Source of the DNA: Bacteroidales bacterium
GTDB taxonomy: Bacteria; Bacteroidota; Bacteroidia; Bacteroidales; UBA932
Direction: 5' to 3'
Assembly: GCA_017504965.1 (NCBI GenBank)
Contig: JAFVQD010000006.1
Location: 62,001 to 126,000, forward strand
DNA: 64,000 nucleotides
The first letter of the stretch is position 1, and every line of letters begins with the position of its first letter. Shown one piece after another: positions 17,638 through 25,563 of the stretch. The notes beneath the pieces are model-generated. The model was not told the DNA's origin and did no database searches. It saw nothing but the letters and a program-made list of their open reading frames with translations. A program made the position numbers and the translations under genes.

Positions 17638-17870
17638 GCGCTTTAGAGTGCCGCTAAATGCGGTTTTTGAAAAATATTTTTCCGAAAAATGCCATTTTTG
17701 GCCAAAATCGCGGCTTTTTAAAATGCGACTTCGTATTGATAACTTGTAACTTTTCCTGACGAGGAGGTTGCCATCGAGTCTTTGACAAGTCTGATATCCT
17801 CTGAAAAACCGCGGCCTCCGGTACCATGGCCGCCCTATAATACGAACCCTAATTAAGTAAAGTTTCACCC

Positions 17871-18755
17871 ATGAATAAAAAACTCCTTCAAACACTTAAC
17901 AGCGCCCTCGAGCGCACCAAAACCACCCACTACGCTCCAGTCACCATCGACGCCCTCCAGGCCCGCCTCAGCGAGGAACTGGACTGGCTGGACGCTTGCC
18001 CCGGCCGCGAGTGCCTGATTGTCCTCCTGCAGGAACTGGCCGCAAAGATGCGCAGCGCCCGCATCGTGTTGAGCCCCGGCTACAGCTTCCTTCCTGACTC
18101 CTACCTTCTCTTTTTGATCGGGGTAACCAAGATTAATCCTGTCGCATGGAACCTACCCTTCAATTGCTTCACCAAGTTTGTCCACAACGGCGCCGAGATT
18201 CCCTTCGAAGCTGGAACCAACTGCCTTGAAGTGGCTCGCAAAGTCCTCTCTGGCCGCGACAGCGAGCTAGTCATCGAAACCGAGCCAGGCCTCTTTGAAA
18301 TCACCTTCCTGGATGGGACAGAACTCCAGAACGTCAAGCTACGCATCACCACCTACGCTGCCCTGGACCAGTTCAGCCGCACGCTCAAAGACGGCTGGCA
18401 CCCGCTGGACGAAGCTACGCTCCGGCTCTTCAGCCGCGGGGCCACCGACGGAGCCATCTTCTTCGAGTCCGACAAGATGCGGGAATGGCTCTTCGACTTC
18501 GACCCCGAATCTATGTCCGACCTAGTCCTCCTGAACGCCCTCTACTGGCCAGGCCGCATCCAACTCTTCCCGGAAATCCTTCGCCGGAAGCAGAGCGGCG
18601 ACTATGTGAAAGAGTACCGCGACACCTACGGAATCCCGCTCTATCAAGAACAGACTTCCGACACAAGTCTTGCCATGAAGGGCCATTTCATCGGTCGCAC
18701 CATGATGGCGGTAGAGGCCCTCTGGCCATATCGGTACAAAACCAAACTGAAATAA
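17871..18755 (+). CDS. Reduced DnaE/PolIII-alpha-like protein without catalytic aspartates
   Basis: The 294-residue protein aligns by eye to scattered landmarks of the bacterial replicative polymerase DnaE. VLSPGYSFLPDSYLLFLIGV (66-85) sits where DnaE has GRGSAAGSLVAYLLGIT, and INPVAWNLPFNCF matches IDPLKYNLLFERF. LDEATLRLFSRGATDGAIFF (179-198) matches the T(T)GVFQ(L/F)ES block, DLVLLNALYWPGRI matches DL(V)A(V)NALYRPGP, and GIPLYQEQ is retained. The PDxDxDF motif and the third palm aspartate (DFLGL region) are absent, as are PHP, tau-binding and OB domains. It therefore cannot polymerise DNA in the known way. Codon use is richer in GCC/CGC/CTC than neighbours, suggesting a different origin. 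Role unknown. Confidence 0.7.
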   Translation: MNKKLLQTLNSALERTKTTHYAPVTIDALQARLSEELDWLDACPGRECLIVLLQELAAKMRSARIVLSPGYSFLPDSYLLFLIGVTKINPVAWNLPFNCFTKFVHNGAEIPFEAGTNCLEVARKVLSGRDSELVIETEPGLFEITFLDGTELQNVKLRITTYAALDQFSRTLKDGWHPLDEATLRLFSRGATDGAIFFESDKMREWLFDFDPESMSDLVLLNALYWPGRIQLFPEILRRKQSGDYVKEYRDTYGIPLYQEQTSDTSLAMKGHFIGRTMMAVEALWPYRYKTKLK

Positions 18756-18892
18756 AGAAATCCGTTAAAGAGATCCCGTAGGGGCAGGGAATCAATATCA
18801 GTTGTCGACTCCTTCAACACTGCCAACCAAGAGAACATCATAGAGGCTGCGACCACTTTTCGCGTTTTTTAGACGCGGCCGACATTATTTTC
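18756..18892. other. Non-coding stretch after the DnaE-like gene
   Basis: No supported gene. It contains short palindromic text (for example TTTTCGCGTTTTTTAGACGCGG near 18858) that resembles the flank of the repeat elements and then runs into repeat copy B. Confidence 0.4.
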
Positions 18893-19114
18893 GCTTTCCA
18901 CGTCAAGATTTCACGCTTTTTTGTCGCGGCTTCGGAGTTAAGGTTCTTCAGGCGTTCGCTCCGCTCACTCCCAGCGGAGGTAACAAGGCGTCTTCAGACG
19001 CCCCGCGGAGGCCGTGTATTTGCGCAGCAAATACGGCAAGGCCGGGAGCGCTGGTTCGGCGAGAGCCGATATCAAAAGTGCTTAGGCCTTCAGAACCTTA
19101 ATCTCCGTGGCCGC
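18893..19114 (+). repeat. Inverted-repeat element, copy B (with 68-bp leader)
   Basis: Core 18926-19114: the left end GCGGCTTCGGAGTTAAGGTT is mirrored by the right end, AACCTTAATCTCCGTGGCCGC. A 68-bp leader-plus-left-end stretch (18893-18960) recurs with one mismatch at 19519-19586. Copy B carries an 89-bp insert (18978-19066) which also occurs at 19725-19813. No open frame of its own. Confidence 0.8.
18978..19066 (+). repeat. 89-bp direct repeat module, copy 1
   Basis: GC-rich module inside element B. It begins AGGTAACAAGGCGTC and ends GGTTCGGCGAGAGC, containing the small hairpin words GGCGTCTTCAGACGCC and GTATTTGCGCAGCAAATAC. The second copy is at 19725-19813 with a single visible mismatch. 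Confidence 0.85.
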
Positions 19115-19518
19115 TTGCTCCTTCAGAAAGCTTTTCCCCACCTGACGCAGCGGATATCATGCATATACCATGCGTCGGTGTTGAATTTCACTTCCGCACC
19201 CACGAGTTTTCTCAACCAAGAGGATTAACTATAGGCTCCATGTAGGACAAAACCACTTCCTGCAATTCATTGTCCAGCCCAATGTGCCCCTCAGACCATT
19301 GTGGATGGGTTTAGCTTGGATAACCGAGCAAAATGGCTCGGATATCCAGCGGAAAAGCAGCCAGAGAACACTCCAGGGCCATCCGTGCTGGACTCCGTTT
19401 TGCAGGAAAGCATATCGGGCTTCCGCGAATGATGCCCACTCACCACCGACCTTCCACGCCTCGCTGCCCGTCCCGCGTCAACTTTTCCTAATTTTCTGTC
19501 GCGGGCGACTAAATTTCA
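19115..19518. other. Non-coding, possibly decayed sequence between repeat copies
   Basis: About 400 bp with no intact gene. On the minus strand short open stretches in different frames look like remnants (for example DNELQEVVLSYMEPIVNPLG followed by a stop, near 19205-19265), but no family is recognised. GC-rich and unlike the adjacent core genes. Confidence 0.35.
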
Positions 19519-19677
19519 GCTTTCCGCGTCAAGATTTCACGCTTTTTTGTCGCGGCTTCGGAGTTAAGGTTCTTCAGGCGTTCGCTACGCTCACTCCCTC
19601 CCACACCTTCGGCGCGGGCCCCTCCCGCTATCAAGCGCGGGTGCTTAGGCCTTCAGAACCTTAATCTCCGCAGCCGC
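19519..19677 (+). repeat. Inverted-repeat element, copy C (with leader)
   Basis: Core 19552-19677 in the same orientation as B, with the same leader from 19519. The right half has the CCCGCTATCAAGCGCGGG hairpin and GTGCTTAGGCCTTCAGAACC; the same words occur inverted in copy D at 29 kb. Confidence 0.8.
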
Positions 19678-19724
19678 TTGTTCTTTCCCATGTCACACAC
19701 AGACTTTATATTAACTTCCACCGT

Positions 19725-19813
19725 AGGTAACAAGGCGTCATCAGACGCCCCGCGGAGGCCGTGTATTTGCGCAGCAAATACGGCAAGGCCGGGAGCGCTG
19801 GTTCGGCGAGAGC
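19725..19813 (+). repeat. 89-bp direct repeat module, copy 2
   Basis: Nearly identical to 18978-19066 (GGCGTCATCAGACGCC instead of GGCGTCTTCAGACGCC) but outside any inverted-repeat element here, showing that the module moves or duplicates independently of the element that carries copy 1. Confidence 0.85.
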
Positions 19814-19867
19814 AATACGATGCCGGGAAACATACGATATTGATGCCCCAAACTCTGTGCGGTCATA

Positions 19868-19899
19868 CAAAAAAAGAGGCCGACCAATCGGTCAGCCTC
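19868..19899 (-). terminator. Rho-independent terminator of mutAB
   Basis: Minus strand: GAGGCTGACC, loop GATT, GGTCGGCCTC, then a run of T. The 10-bp stem (one G-U pair) lies 24 bp past the mutB stop. Confidence 0.85.
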
Positions 19900-19922
19900 C
19901 ATTTATCATATTCTAAATCAGA

Positions 19923-22052
19923 TTAGAATCTCTGTGACAAAAGGTCCACGATGGTTGAAGCAGCCAAAGCTACTTTTGTACCAGGACCGAAGATAGCAGC
20001 AGCACCGGCTTTGTAAAGTGCATCGTAGTCCTGTGCAGGGATTACACCACCACAAACTACAAGGATGTCTTCACGGCCAAGTTTTGCAAGCTCAGCTACG
20101 ATCTGAGGAACAAGTGTCAAGTGACCTGCAGCAAGTGAAGATACACCCACTACGTGAACGTCGTTCTCAACAGCCTGTTTTGCAGCCTCTTCCGGAGTCT
20201 GGAATAGAGGACCCATATCCACGTCGAAACCACAGTCTGCATAACCTGTTGCTACCACTTTAGCACCACGGTCGTGACCGTCCTGACCAAGTTTAGCGAT
20301 CATGATACGAGGTTGACGACCCTCTTTCTTAGCGAATTCAGCTACTTTAGCTTTAGCTTGTTCGAACTCTGAATCGTTCTTCACTTCTGATGAGTATACA
20401 CCTGTGTTCATACGGATAACTGCTTTATATCTGCCTACTACAGCCTCGCAAGCGTCAGAGATTTCACCAAGGGTAGCTCTGTTCTTGGCAGCCTCAACAG
20501 CAAGCTCAAGAAGGTTACCTGTCTTAGTCTCCACTGCGTGAGTGATAGCTGCAAGACACTCTTTAACTTTTTCATTGTCGCGGTTAGCACGAAGTTCTTT
20601 AAGTCTCTTAACCTGTGACTCACGAACTTTAGTGTTGTCCACTGCCAAGATCTCGATAGGATCCTCTTTCTCAAGTCTGTATTCGTTAAGACCGATGATC
20701 TTCTCGATACCTGAGTCGATACGGGCCTGTTTGCGGGCAGCAGCCTCTTCGATACGTAGTTTTGGAATACCGGTCTCGATAGCTTTTGCCATACCGCCAA
20801 GTTCTTCAACTTCCTGGATAAGTTTCCAAGCTTTGTCAGCAAGTTCTTTGGTAAGTGTCTCTACATAGTATGAACCAGCCCAAGGGTCGATACCACGGCA
20901 TACGTTGGTCTCTTCCTGGATGTAGATCTGAGTATTACGTGCGATACGTGCAGAGAAGTCTGTAGGAAGTGCGATAGCCTCGTCAAGAGCGTTGGTGTGA
21001 AGTGACTGAGTGTGACCAAGAGCTGCACCCATAGCCTCGATACAAGTACGTGCTACGTTGTTGAATGGATCCTGCTCAGTAAGTGACCAGCCTGAAGTCT
21101 GACAGTGAGTTCTAAGTGATAGAGATTTAGGGTTCTTAGGATTGAACTGTTTTACAAGTTTTGCCCAGATCATACGTGCAGCACGCATCTTGGCAATCTC
21201 CATAAAGTGGTTCATACCGATAGCCCAGAAGAATGATAGACGAGGTGCGAAAGCATCTACATCGATACCGGCTTTAACACCAGTACGTAGATACTCAAGA
21301 CCGTCAGCCAAAGTGTAAGCCATCTCGATATCGTTGGTAGCACCTGCTTCCTGCATGTGGTAACCAGAGATAGAGATAGAGTTGAACTTAGGCATATATT
21401 TAGAAGTATAAGCGAAGATATCGCCGATAATTCTCATTGAGAACTCAGGTGGATAGATGTAGGTGTTACGAACCATGAACTCTTTAAGGATGTCGTTCTG
21501 GATAGTACCGGCCATCTCTTCAAGTTTGGCACCTTGCTCAAGACCTGCTACGATGTAGAATGCCATAACAGGAAGAACGGCACCGTTCATAGTCATAGAA
21601 ACTGACATTTTGTTTAGAGGAATCTGGTCGAAAAGAACCTTCATATCCTCAACGCTACAAATACTTACACCTGCTTTACCTACGTCACCAACTACCCTTG
21701 GGTGGTCAGCATCGTATCCACGGTGTGTAGCCAAGTCAAATGCTACAGAAAGACCTTTCTGACCTGCAGCCAGGTTTCTGCGATAGAAAGCATTTGATTC
21801 TTCTGCTGTAGAGAAACCTGCATACTGACGTACGGTCCAAGGTTTCTGTACATACATTGTACTATAAGGTCCACGTAGGAATGGAGCCACACCTGCTGCA
21901 TAATTCAGATGCTCCATACCATTTAGGTCCTCAGCAGTGTAGATCCCTTTAACTTCGATTTGCTCAGGGGTCTTCCAAGTTTCCTGTGCAGGAGCCTCGG
22001 CTTTACAAGCAGCTGCTCCGCTATATTTGATATCTTTAAAATTAGGACGCAT
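19923..22052 (-). CDS. mutB: Methylmalonyl-CoA mutase large subunit
   Basis: The 709-residue protein has the substrate barrel domain ([40 protein letters not shown]) and a C-terminal cobalamin domain. The latter contains the DxHxxG signature [16 protein letters not shown], where His is the lower axial ligand of B12, followed by [14 protein letters not shown]. With MutA it interconverts succinyl-CoA and methylmalonyl-CoA, the route to propionate in Bacteroidales. It follows mutA after 24 bp and ends at a strong terminator. Codon use is strongly biased (many GTA, ACA/ACT and GAA-type choices), consistent with high expression. Length is normal. Confidence 0.97.
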   Translation of the reverse strand: MRPNFKDIKYSGAAACKAEAPAQETWKTPEQIEVKGIYTAEDLNGMEHLNYAAGVAPFLRGPYSTMYVQKPWTVRQYAGFSTAEESNAFYRRNLAAGQKGLSVAFDLATHRGYDADHPRVVGDVGKAGVSICSVEDMKVLFDQIPLNKMSVSMTMNGAVLPVMAFYIVAGLEQGAKLEEMAGTIQNDILKEFMVRNTYIYPPEFSMRIIGDIFAYTSKYMPKFNSISISGYHMQEAGATNDIEMAYTLADGLEYLRTGVKAGIDVDAFAPRLSFFWAIGMNHFMEIAKMRAARMIWAKLVKQFNPKNPKSLSLRTHCQTSGWSLTEQDPFNNVARTCIEAMGAALGHTQSLHTNALDEAIALPTDFSARIARNTQIYIQEETNVCRGIDPWAGSYYVETLTKELADKAWKLIQEVEELGGMAKAIETGIPKLRIEEAAARKQARIDSGIEKIIGLNEYRLEKEDPIEILAVDNTKVRESQVKRLKELRANRDNEKVKECLAAITHAVETKTGNLLELAVEAAKNRATLGEISDACEAVVGRYKAVIRMNTGVYSSEVKNDSEFEQAKAKVAEFAKKEGRQPRIMIAKLGQDGHDRGAKVVATGYADCGFDVDMGPLFQTPEEAAKQAVENDVHVVGVSSLAAGHLTLVPQIVAELAKLGREDILVVCGGVIPAQDYDALYKAGAAAIFGPGTKVALAASTIVDLLSQRF

Positions 22053-22076
22053 ATTAATTATTTTTTCAGGTGATTA

Positions 22077-23993
22077 TTAAAGTGCTTTAATACCGAGTTT
22101 AGCCTGGTAATCTTTCAAAGTCTCAAGAACGTTGCTCTTCACATTGATGAAGTTCTTGATACCTTTAGCTTCAAGTTCAGCCTGGCAAGCAGGAGCACCA
22201 GCTACTACTACGATAGCTTTGTCACCGATAAGCTCAGCGATCTGAGGAACAGCTTCTGCATATTCTTCGTCTGATGAACAAGCCACTACGATGTCTGCAC
22301 CAGCCTCAAGAGCAGCTTTAACACCCTCCTCTACAGATGAGAAACGGTTGTTGTCCACAACTTTGATACCTGCAGTAGCGAAGAAGTTGCAAGAGAACTG
22401 TGCTCTTGCACGGCACATAGCCAAGTTACCGAAGGTAAGCATAAATGCCATAGGCTGTTTCTCGCTTCTGTCGGTAGCAAGACGCATAGCTTCGAATACC
22501 TGTGAACCACGGTAAGGTTTCAAAGGCTCAGCTACCTGCTCGCAAGTGCATGCAGGAGTTTCGAATTTGATACCATTGTAGGTAAGAACGTCTCTTGAAA
22601 CGATATCTGTAGTGATGCAATCTTCAGCTTTCTCAAGGAAGTTAGGATACTGGTTAGAACCAAGAAGGATATCTTTGCGCATTGCAAGGTTTTTGTCTTT
22701 CTTGTCAGCCACAGCCTTGATCTCTGATTGGATGAAGCCCTCTTTGAATTTAGCAACATAACCACCAGCCTCTTCTACTGAGCGGAATAGAGCCCAAGCA
22801 GAGTTAGCGATAGAGTTGGTAAGGGTCTCGATATAGTATGAACCAGCAGAAGGGTCTACTACTTTATCGAAGTGAGACTCACCTTTAAGGATGCTCTGTA
22901 CGTTACGTGCGATACGGTTTGAGAACTCGTTAGGTGTTCTGAATGAGTAGTCGAAAGGAAGAACCTCAAGATAGTCAACACCTGCGATAGAAGCACTCAT
23001 AGCCTCAGTGGTAACTCTCAACATATTTACGTAAGCATCGTAAACAGTCTGGTTCCACTCGCTGGTGGTAGCACGAAGTTCCATCTTCTTAGCGCACTCT
23101 GAATCTGTACCGTAAGCGTCAACAACGTTAGCCCACAACATACGTGCAGCACGGAATTTGGCGATCTCCATAAAATATGAGCTTCCTACTGAGAAGCAGA
23201 AGGTCATCTTCTTAGCTACATCTTTAACATCAAGACCAAGTTCAGTCAAGCGTGAAAGATATTCGCTACCCTCAGCAAGAGCAAATGCAAGCTCCTGAGT
23301 AGAAGTAGCGCCACAACCGTTGAATGTGGTAGCATCTACAGCGATAACTTTAACTCTCTTATAGTCAGCAGCCACTTTAACAGCCTCTGCAAGAAGTGCA
23401 AATGACTCTTCACAGAAATATCCTTTAGTGGTCAAAGTGTGTAGAGGGTTGAAATCGAAAGTAGCTCTGAGAACATCTTTCTCAACACCTTTAGAATCTG
23501 CATAAGCCAAGAAGTTTTTAAGAGACTCAACAGATTTCACACAGCTTTCCTGGAAGCTTACAGGAACTTTAGCAAGATCGATACCGTTCAAAAGAACTTC
23601 ATAATCAGCTACAGTCTGAACTTTAGAGCCATCCATGTAGAAACCTACAGACTCGATACCTTTTGAAAGGAGCTCTTTAGCCTCAGCATTTGCTTTTGCA
23701 TAGTCGCAAGTGCAGCAGCATACGCTGTGGTGGATGAACCAGTCATTGTTTTGTTTGGTACCTCTAACATAAGGGAATGCTCCAGGGTTAGTACCTACGT
23801 GAGGAAGCTCTGCAAGATTCTCTGCACGGTAGTATGGACGAACGCTGAAACCCTCTTGTGTTTTCCATACGAGTTTTTTCTCGTATGCGGCACGTGCAGC
23901 TTCTAGATCTGCACATTTAAGGTCTTTTAGAATTACCTCTTCCCATTTCTCGGTAGGGACCGCTGGAAATTCAGTAAAAAGTTTTTCTGCCAT
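22077..23993 (-). CDS. mutA: Methylmalonyl-CoA mutase small subunit
   Basis: The 638-residue protein is the non-catalytic partner of MutB. It keeps the barrel fold (TFDFNPLHTLTTKGYF, TFNGCGATSTQELAFALAEG, RIARNVQSILKGESHFDKVVDPSAGSYYIE) but its C-terminal B12-like domain lacks the DxHxxG cobalamin motif, as usual for this subunit. An odd CCCTC cysteine cluster occurs near residues 93-97. The start is the ATG at 23993, with a TATCTTTG promoter box 39 bp upstream. Together with mutB it forms a two-gene operon ended by the terminator at 19868-19899. Confidence 0.95.
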   Translation of the reverse strand: MAEKLFTEFPAVPTEKWEEVILKDLKCADLEAARAAYEKKLVWKTQEGFSVRPYYRAENLAELPHVGTNPGAFPYVRGTKQNNDWFIHHSVCCCTCDYAKANAEAKELLSKGIESVGFYMDGSKVQTVADYEVLLNGIDLAKVPVSFQESCVKSVESLKNFLAYADSKGVEKDVLRATFDFNPLHTLTTKGYFCEESFALLAEAVKVAADYKRVKVIAVDATTFNGCGATSTQELAFALAEGSEYLSRLTELGLDVKDVAKKMTFCFSVGSSYFMEIAKFRAARMLWANVVDAYGTDSECAKKMELRATTSEWNQTVYDAYVNMLRVTTEAMSASIAGVDYLEVLPFDYSFRTPNEFSNRIARNVQSILKGESHFDKVVDPSAGSYYIETLTNSIANSAWALFRSVEEAGGYVAKFKEGFIQSEIKAVADKKDKNLAMRKDILLGSNQYPNFLEKAEDCITTDIVSRDVLTYNGIKFETPACTCEQVAEPLKPYRGSQVFEAMRLATDRSEKQPMAFMLTFGNLAMCRARAQFSCNFFATAGIKVVDNNRFSSVEEGVKAALEAGADIVVACSSDEEYAEAVPQIAELIGDKAIVVVAGAPACQAELEAKGIKNFINVKSNVLETLKDYQAKLGIKAL

Positions 23994-24032
23994 ATTTATG
24001 ATTATTTATAATGAGTGTGTTCTTTAATCACG

Positions 24033-24040
24033 CAAAGATA
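24033..24040 (-). promoter_or_regulatory. Bacteroidetes -7 box for mutA
   Basis: TATCTTTG on the minus strand, 39 bp before the mutA ATG; a TTTG lies 22 bp further upstream (24063-24066), slightly longer than the usual spacing. It faces the serine hydrolase promoter at 24075-24082. Confidence 0.6.
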
Positions 24041-24074
24041 ACACTTTTATACATTAAGTATCCAAAATTATAAC

Positions 24075-24082
24075 TACTTTTG
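24075..24082 (+). promoter_or_regulatory. Bacteroidetes -7 box for the serine hydrolase
   Basis: TACTTTTG matches TAnnTTTG and ends 18 bp before the ATG at 24101. It shows that the in-frame TTG at 24080 is promoter, not start. Confidence 0.6.
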
Positions 24083-24100
24083 AACTATAAATTCAAAATT

Positions 24101-25216
24101 ATGAGAAATTCGATAGCTATACTATTCTTAAGTCTGCTGTTTGCCGGGTGTCAATCGGCAGACCTTGAGCAAATGGATCTCCGGCCACTTATGGAGGAGC
24201 ACGCCATAACCGGCATTCAGGCTGTATTCGCACAAGAGAAACCCCTCTCAAAAAACTATAATGAAGAATATTTCATTTATGGTGAAGGGATCGCAGACAC
24301 CACTGTATTTCAGGCGGCTTCCCTGAGCAAGGTCCTCTTTTCATATGTAGCCCTATCACTCTACGACGAAGGGCTTTTCGATCTGGACACACCCCTTATG
24401 GAGTACTATGACAATGGCCGTTTCGCCTCAGGGCAGGACAGCATCTATGCACGAATGCTAACCGCACGCCACGTCCTCTCACACCGCACAGGTCTGAAGA
24501 ACTGGGCTGCATCCCCCTCATCTGACGCCTGGCCCACCAGCACCATCACCTTCAAAAAGAAACCTTACCAGGAGAGCGACAGCACCATTATGTTCACCTA
24601 CTCGGGAGAAGGGTTCGCATATCTTCAGCACACCCTGGAGCACCTTACCGGCAAGTCTCTCAATGAACTCGCTTCGCAATATGTATTCGAACCCTTCGGA
24701 ATGCCAAATTCGTGGTACGGATGGAGAGACTCTTTCGAGGGACAGGTAACAGTGGGACACCAGGAGGATGGCACCCCTGTAAGTGTGGTGCGCTACCCGA
24801 GGGCAAACTCAGGCTACACCCTGATGACCTGCGCTGCTGACTATGTCAAATTCCTGGAGCAATTGGCCCACGGCGGGGCACTCAAAGAGGAGACCTTCCA
24901 GGAGATGATCACCCCCCAATTTGAAGATGATGAGCACGGAGCCAGAATATATGAGGACCTCCCTATCAGCTGGGGTCTGGGGGTAGGCCTTACCGACGAT
25001 GGAGCCCTCTGGCACTGGGGTGACAATGGGTCATTCAAAAGTTTCTTCGTGATCTACCCAGGCAAGCAGGCTAAGATCATGCACTATGTGTGCAACAGCC
25101 GCAATGGTCTGAAGATCCTCCCCGGAATGCTTGAAAACTTCTTCCCCACCTGCGAAGAGCACAAGGAACACGACATCCTGAAAGTCCCCTACTGGATCGA
25201 GTGTCACTACAGATAG
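24101..25216 (+). CDS. Class C beta-lactamase-family serine hydrolase, lipoprotein
   Basis: A 371-residue secreted protein with a lipoprotein signal (LSLLFAGC, cysteine near residue 17). The penicillin-binding fold has the nucleophile motif SLSK (FQAASLSKVLFSY), the second motif YSG (FTYSGEGFAY) and a third motif HWGDNGS in place of KTG, typical of esterase/peptidase members rather than true beta-lactamases. It probably acts on the envelope or on secreted esters or D-amino peptides; the substrate is unknown. The ATG at 24101 is preferred to the TTG at 24080, which lies inside the promoter box. A bidirectional terminator follows at 25239-25272. Confidence 0.85.
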   Translation: MRNSIAILFLSLLFAGCQSADLEQMDLRPLMEEHAITGIQAVFAQEKPLSKNYNEEYFIYGEGIADTTVFQAASLSKVLFSYVALSLYDEGLFDLDTPLMEYYDNGRFASGQDSIYARMLTARHVLSHRTGLKNWAASPSSDAWPTSTITFKKKPYQESDSTIMFTYSGEGFAYLQHTLEHLTGKSLNELASQYVFEPFGMPNSWYGWRDSFEGQVTVGHQEDGTPVSVVRYPRANSGYTLMTCAADYVKFLEQLAHGGALKEETFQEMITPQFEDDEHGARIYEDLPISWGLGVGLTDDGALWHWGDNGSFKSFFVIYPGKQAKIMHYVCNSRNGLKILPGMLENFFPTCEEHKEHDILKVPYWIECHYR

Positions 25217-25238
25217 GTCTCAGCCTCTCTACACACAC

Positions 25239-25272
25239 AAAAATCCCCACCAGAAATTCTGGTAGGGATTTT
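25239..25272. terminator. Bidirectional terminator between serine hydrolase and rpsU
   Basis: AAAATCCCC-ACCAGAA faces TTCTGGT-AGGGATTTT, with A-rich and T-rich flanks on the two sides, between convergent genes. It should work in both directions. Confidence 0.85.
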
Positions 25273-25295
25273 ATAAGATATTAATGTTAACGTAA

Positions 25296-25487
25296 TTAGT
25301 CCTCTTTGATCTGAAGGTGCTGTACGTAGATAGCTTTCTGAAGCTGAGCTCTCTTCTTCACAGAGGGTTTCTCAAATGTTTTTCTGCCGCGAAGCTCGCG
25401 AACAATACCTGTTTTCTCGAATTTACGTTTAAATTTCTTTAGCGCTTTTTCAATGTTTTCGCCCTCTTTGATTGGTACTATAATCAT
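25296..25487 (-). CDS. rpsU: 30S ribosomal protein S21
   Basis: The 63-residue basic protein matches bS21: MIIVPIKEGENIEKALKKFK, RKFEKTGIVRELRGRK and FEKPSVKKRAQLQKA. It binds the 30S platform near the 3' end of 16S rRNA. Uniquely among genes in this window, its ATG at 25487 is preceded by a 12-nt stretch fully complementary to the 16S tail (25494-25505). It is divergent from the tyrosine recombinase gene, and the promoter boxes are interleaved in the 76-bp gap. Convergent with the serine hydrolase through a shared terminator. Confidence 0.96.
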   Translation of the reverse strand: MIIVPIKEGENIEKALKKFKRKFEKTGIVRELRGRKTFEKPSVKKRAQLQKAIYVQHLQIKED

Positions 25488-25493
25488 ATTTTT

Positions 25494-25505
25494 ATCACCT
25501 CCTTT
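25494..25505 (-). promoter_or_regulatory. Extended Shine-Dalgarno of rpsU
   Basis: The minus strand reads AAAGGAGGTGAT, the exact complement of the 16S 3' tail AUCACCUCCUUU, placed 6 nt before the rpsU ATG. Most other starts here lack any SD. In Bacteroidetes, bS21 helps occlude the anti-SD, so this site fits autoregulation by S21 supply. Confidence 0.85.
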
Positions 25506-25519
25506 TTATTTTCGGACTG

Positions 25520-25549
25520 CAAAGGTAGATAAATTTTGTAAATTTGCAA
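25520..25549 (-). promoter_or_regulatory. Bacteroidetes promoter of rpsU
   Basis: Minus strand TTG (25547-25549), 19-bp spacer, TACCTTTG (25520-25527). It overlaps the opposite-strand box of the xer gene, so the two promoters compete for the same DNA. Confidence 0.65.
25539..25546 (+). promoter_or_regulatory. Bacteroidetes -7 box for xer-hpf
   Basis: TAAATTTG matches TAnnTTTG, 17 bp before the recombinase ATG; it lies inside the spacer of the divergent rpsU promoter. Confidence 0.5.
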
Positions 25550-25563
25550 TAGGGAGATAAAAA

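Noticed and set aside
19284..19664. 126-codon plus-strand frame over repeat DNA
   Set aside because: It runs into inverted-repeat element C and shows no family signal; composition follows the repeat.
24080..24100. TTG start for the serine hydrolase
   Set aside because: It is inside the promoter box TACTTTTG; the ATG at 24101 starts the lipoprotein signal.
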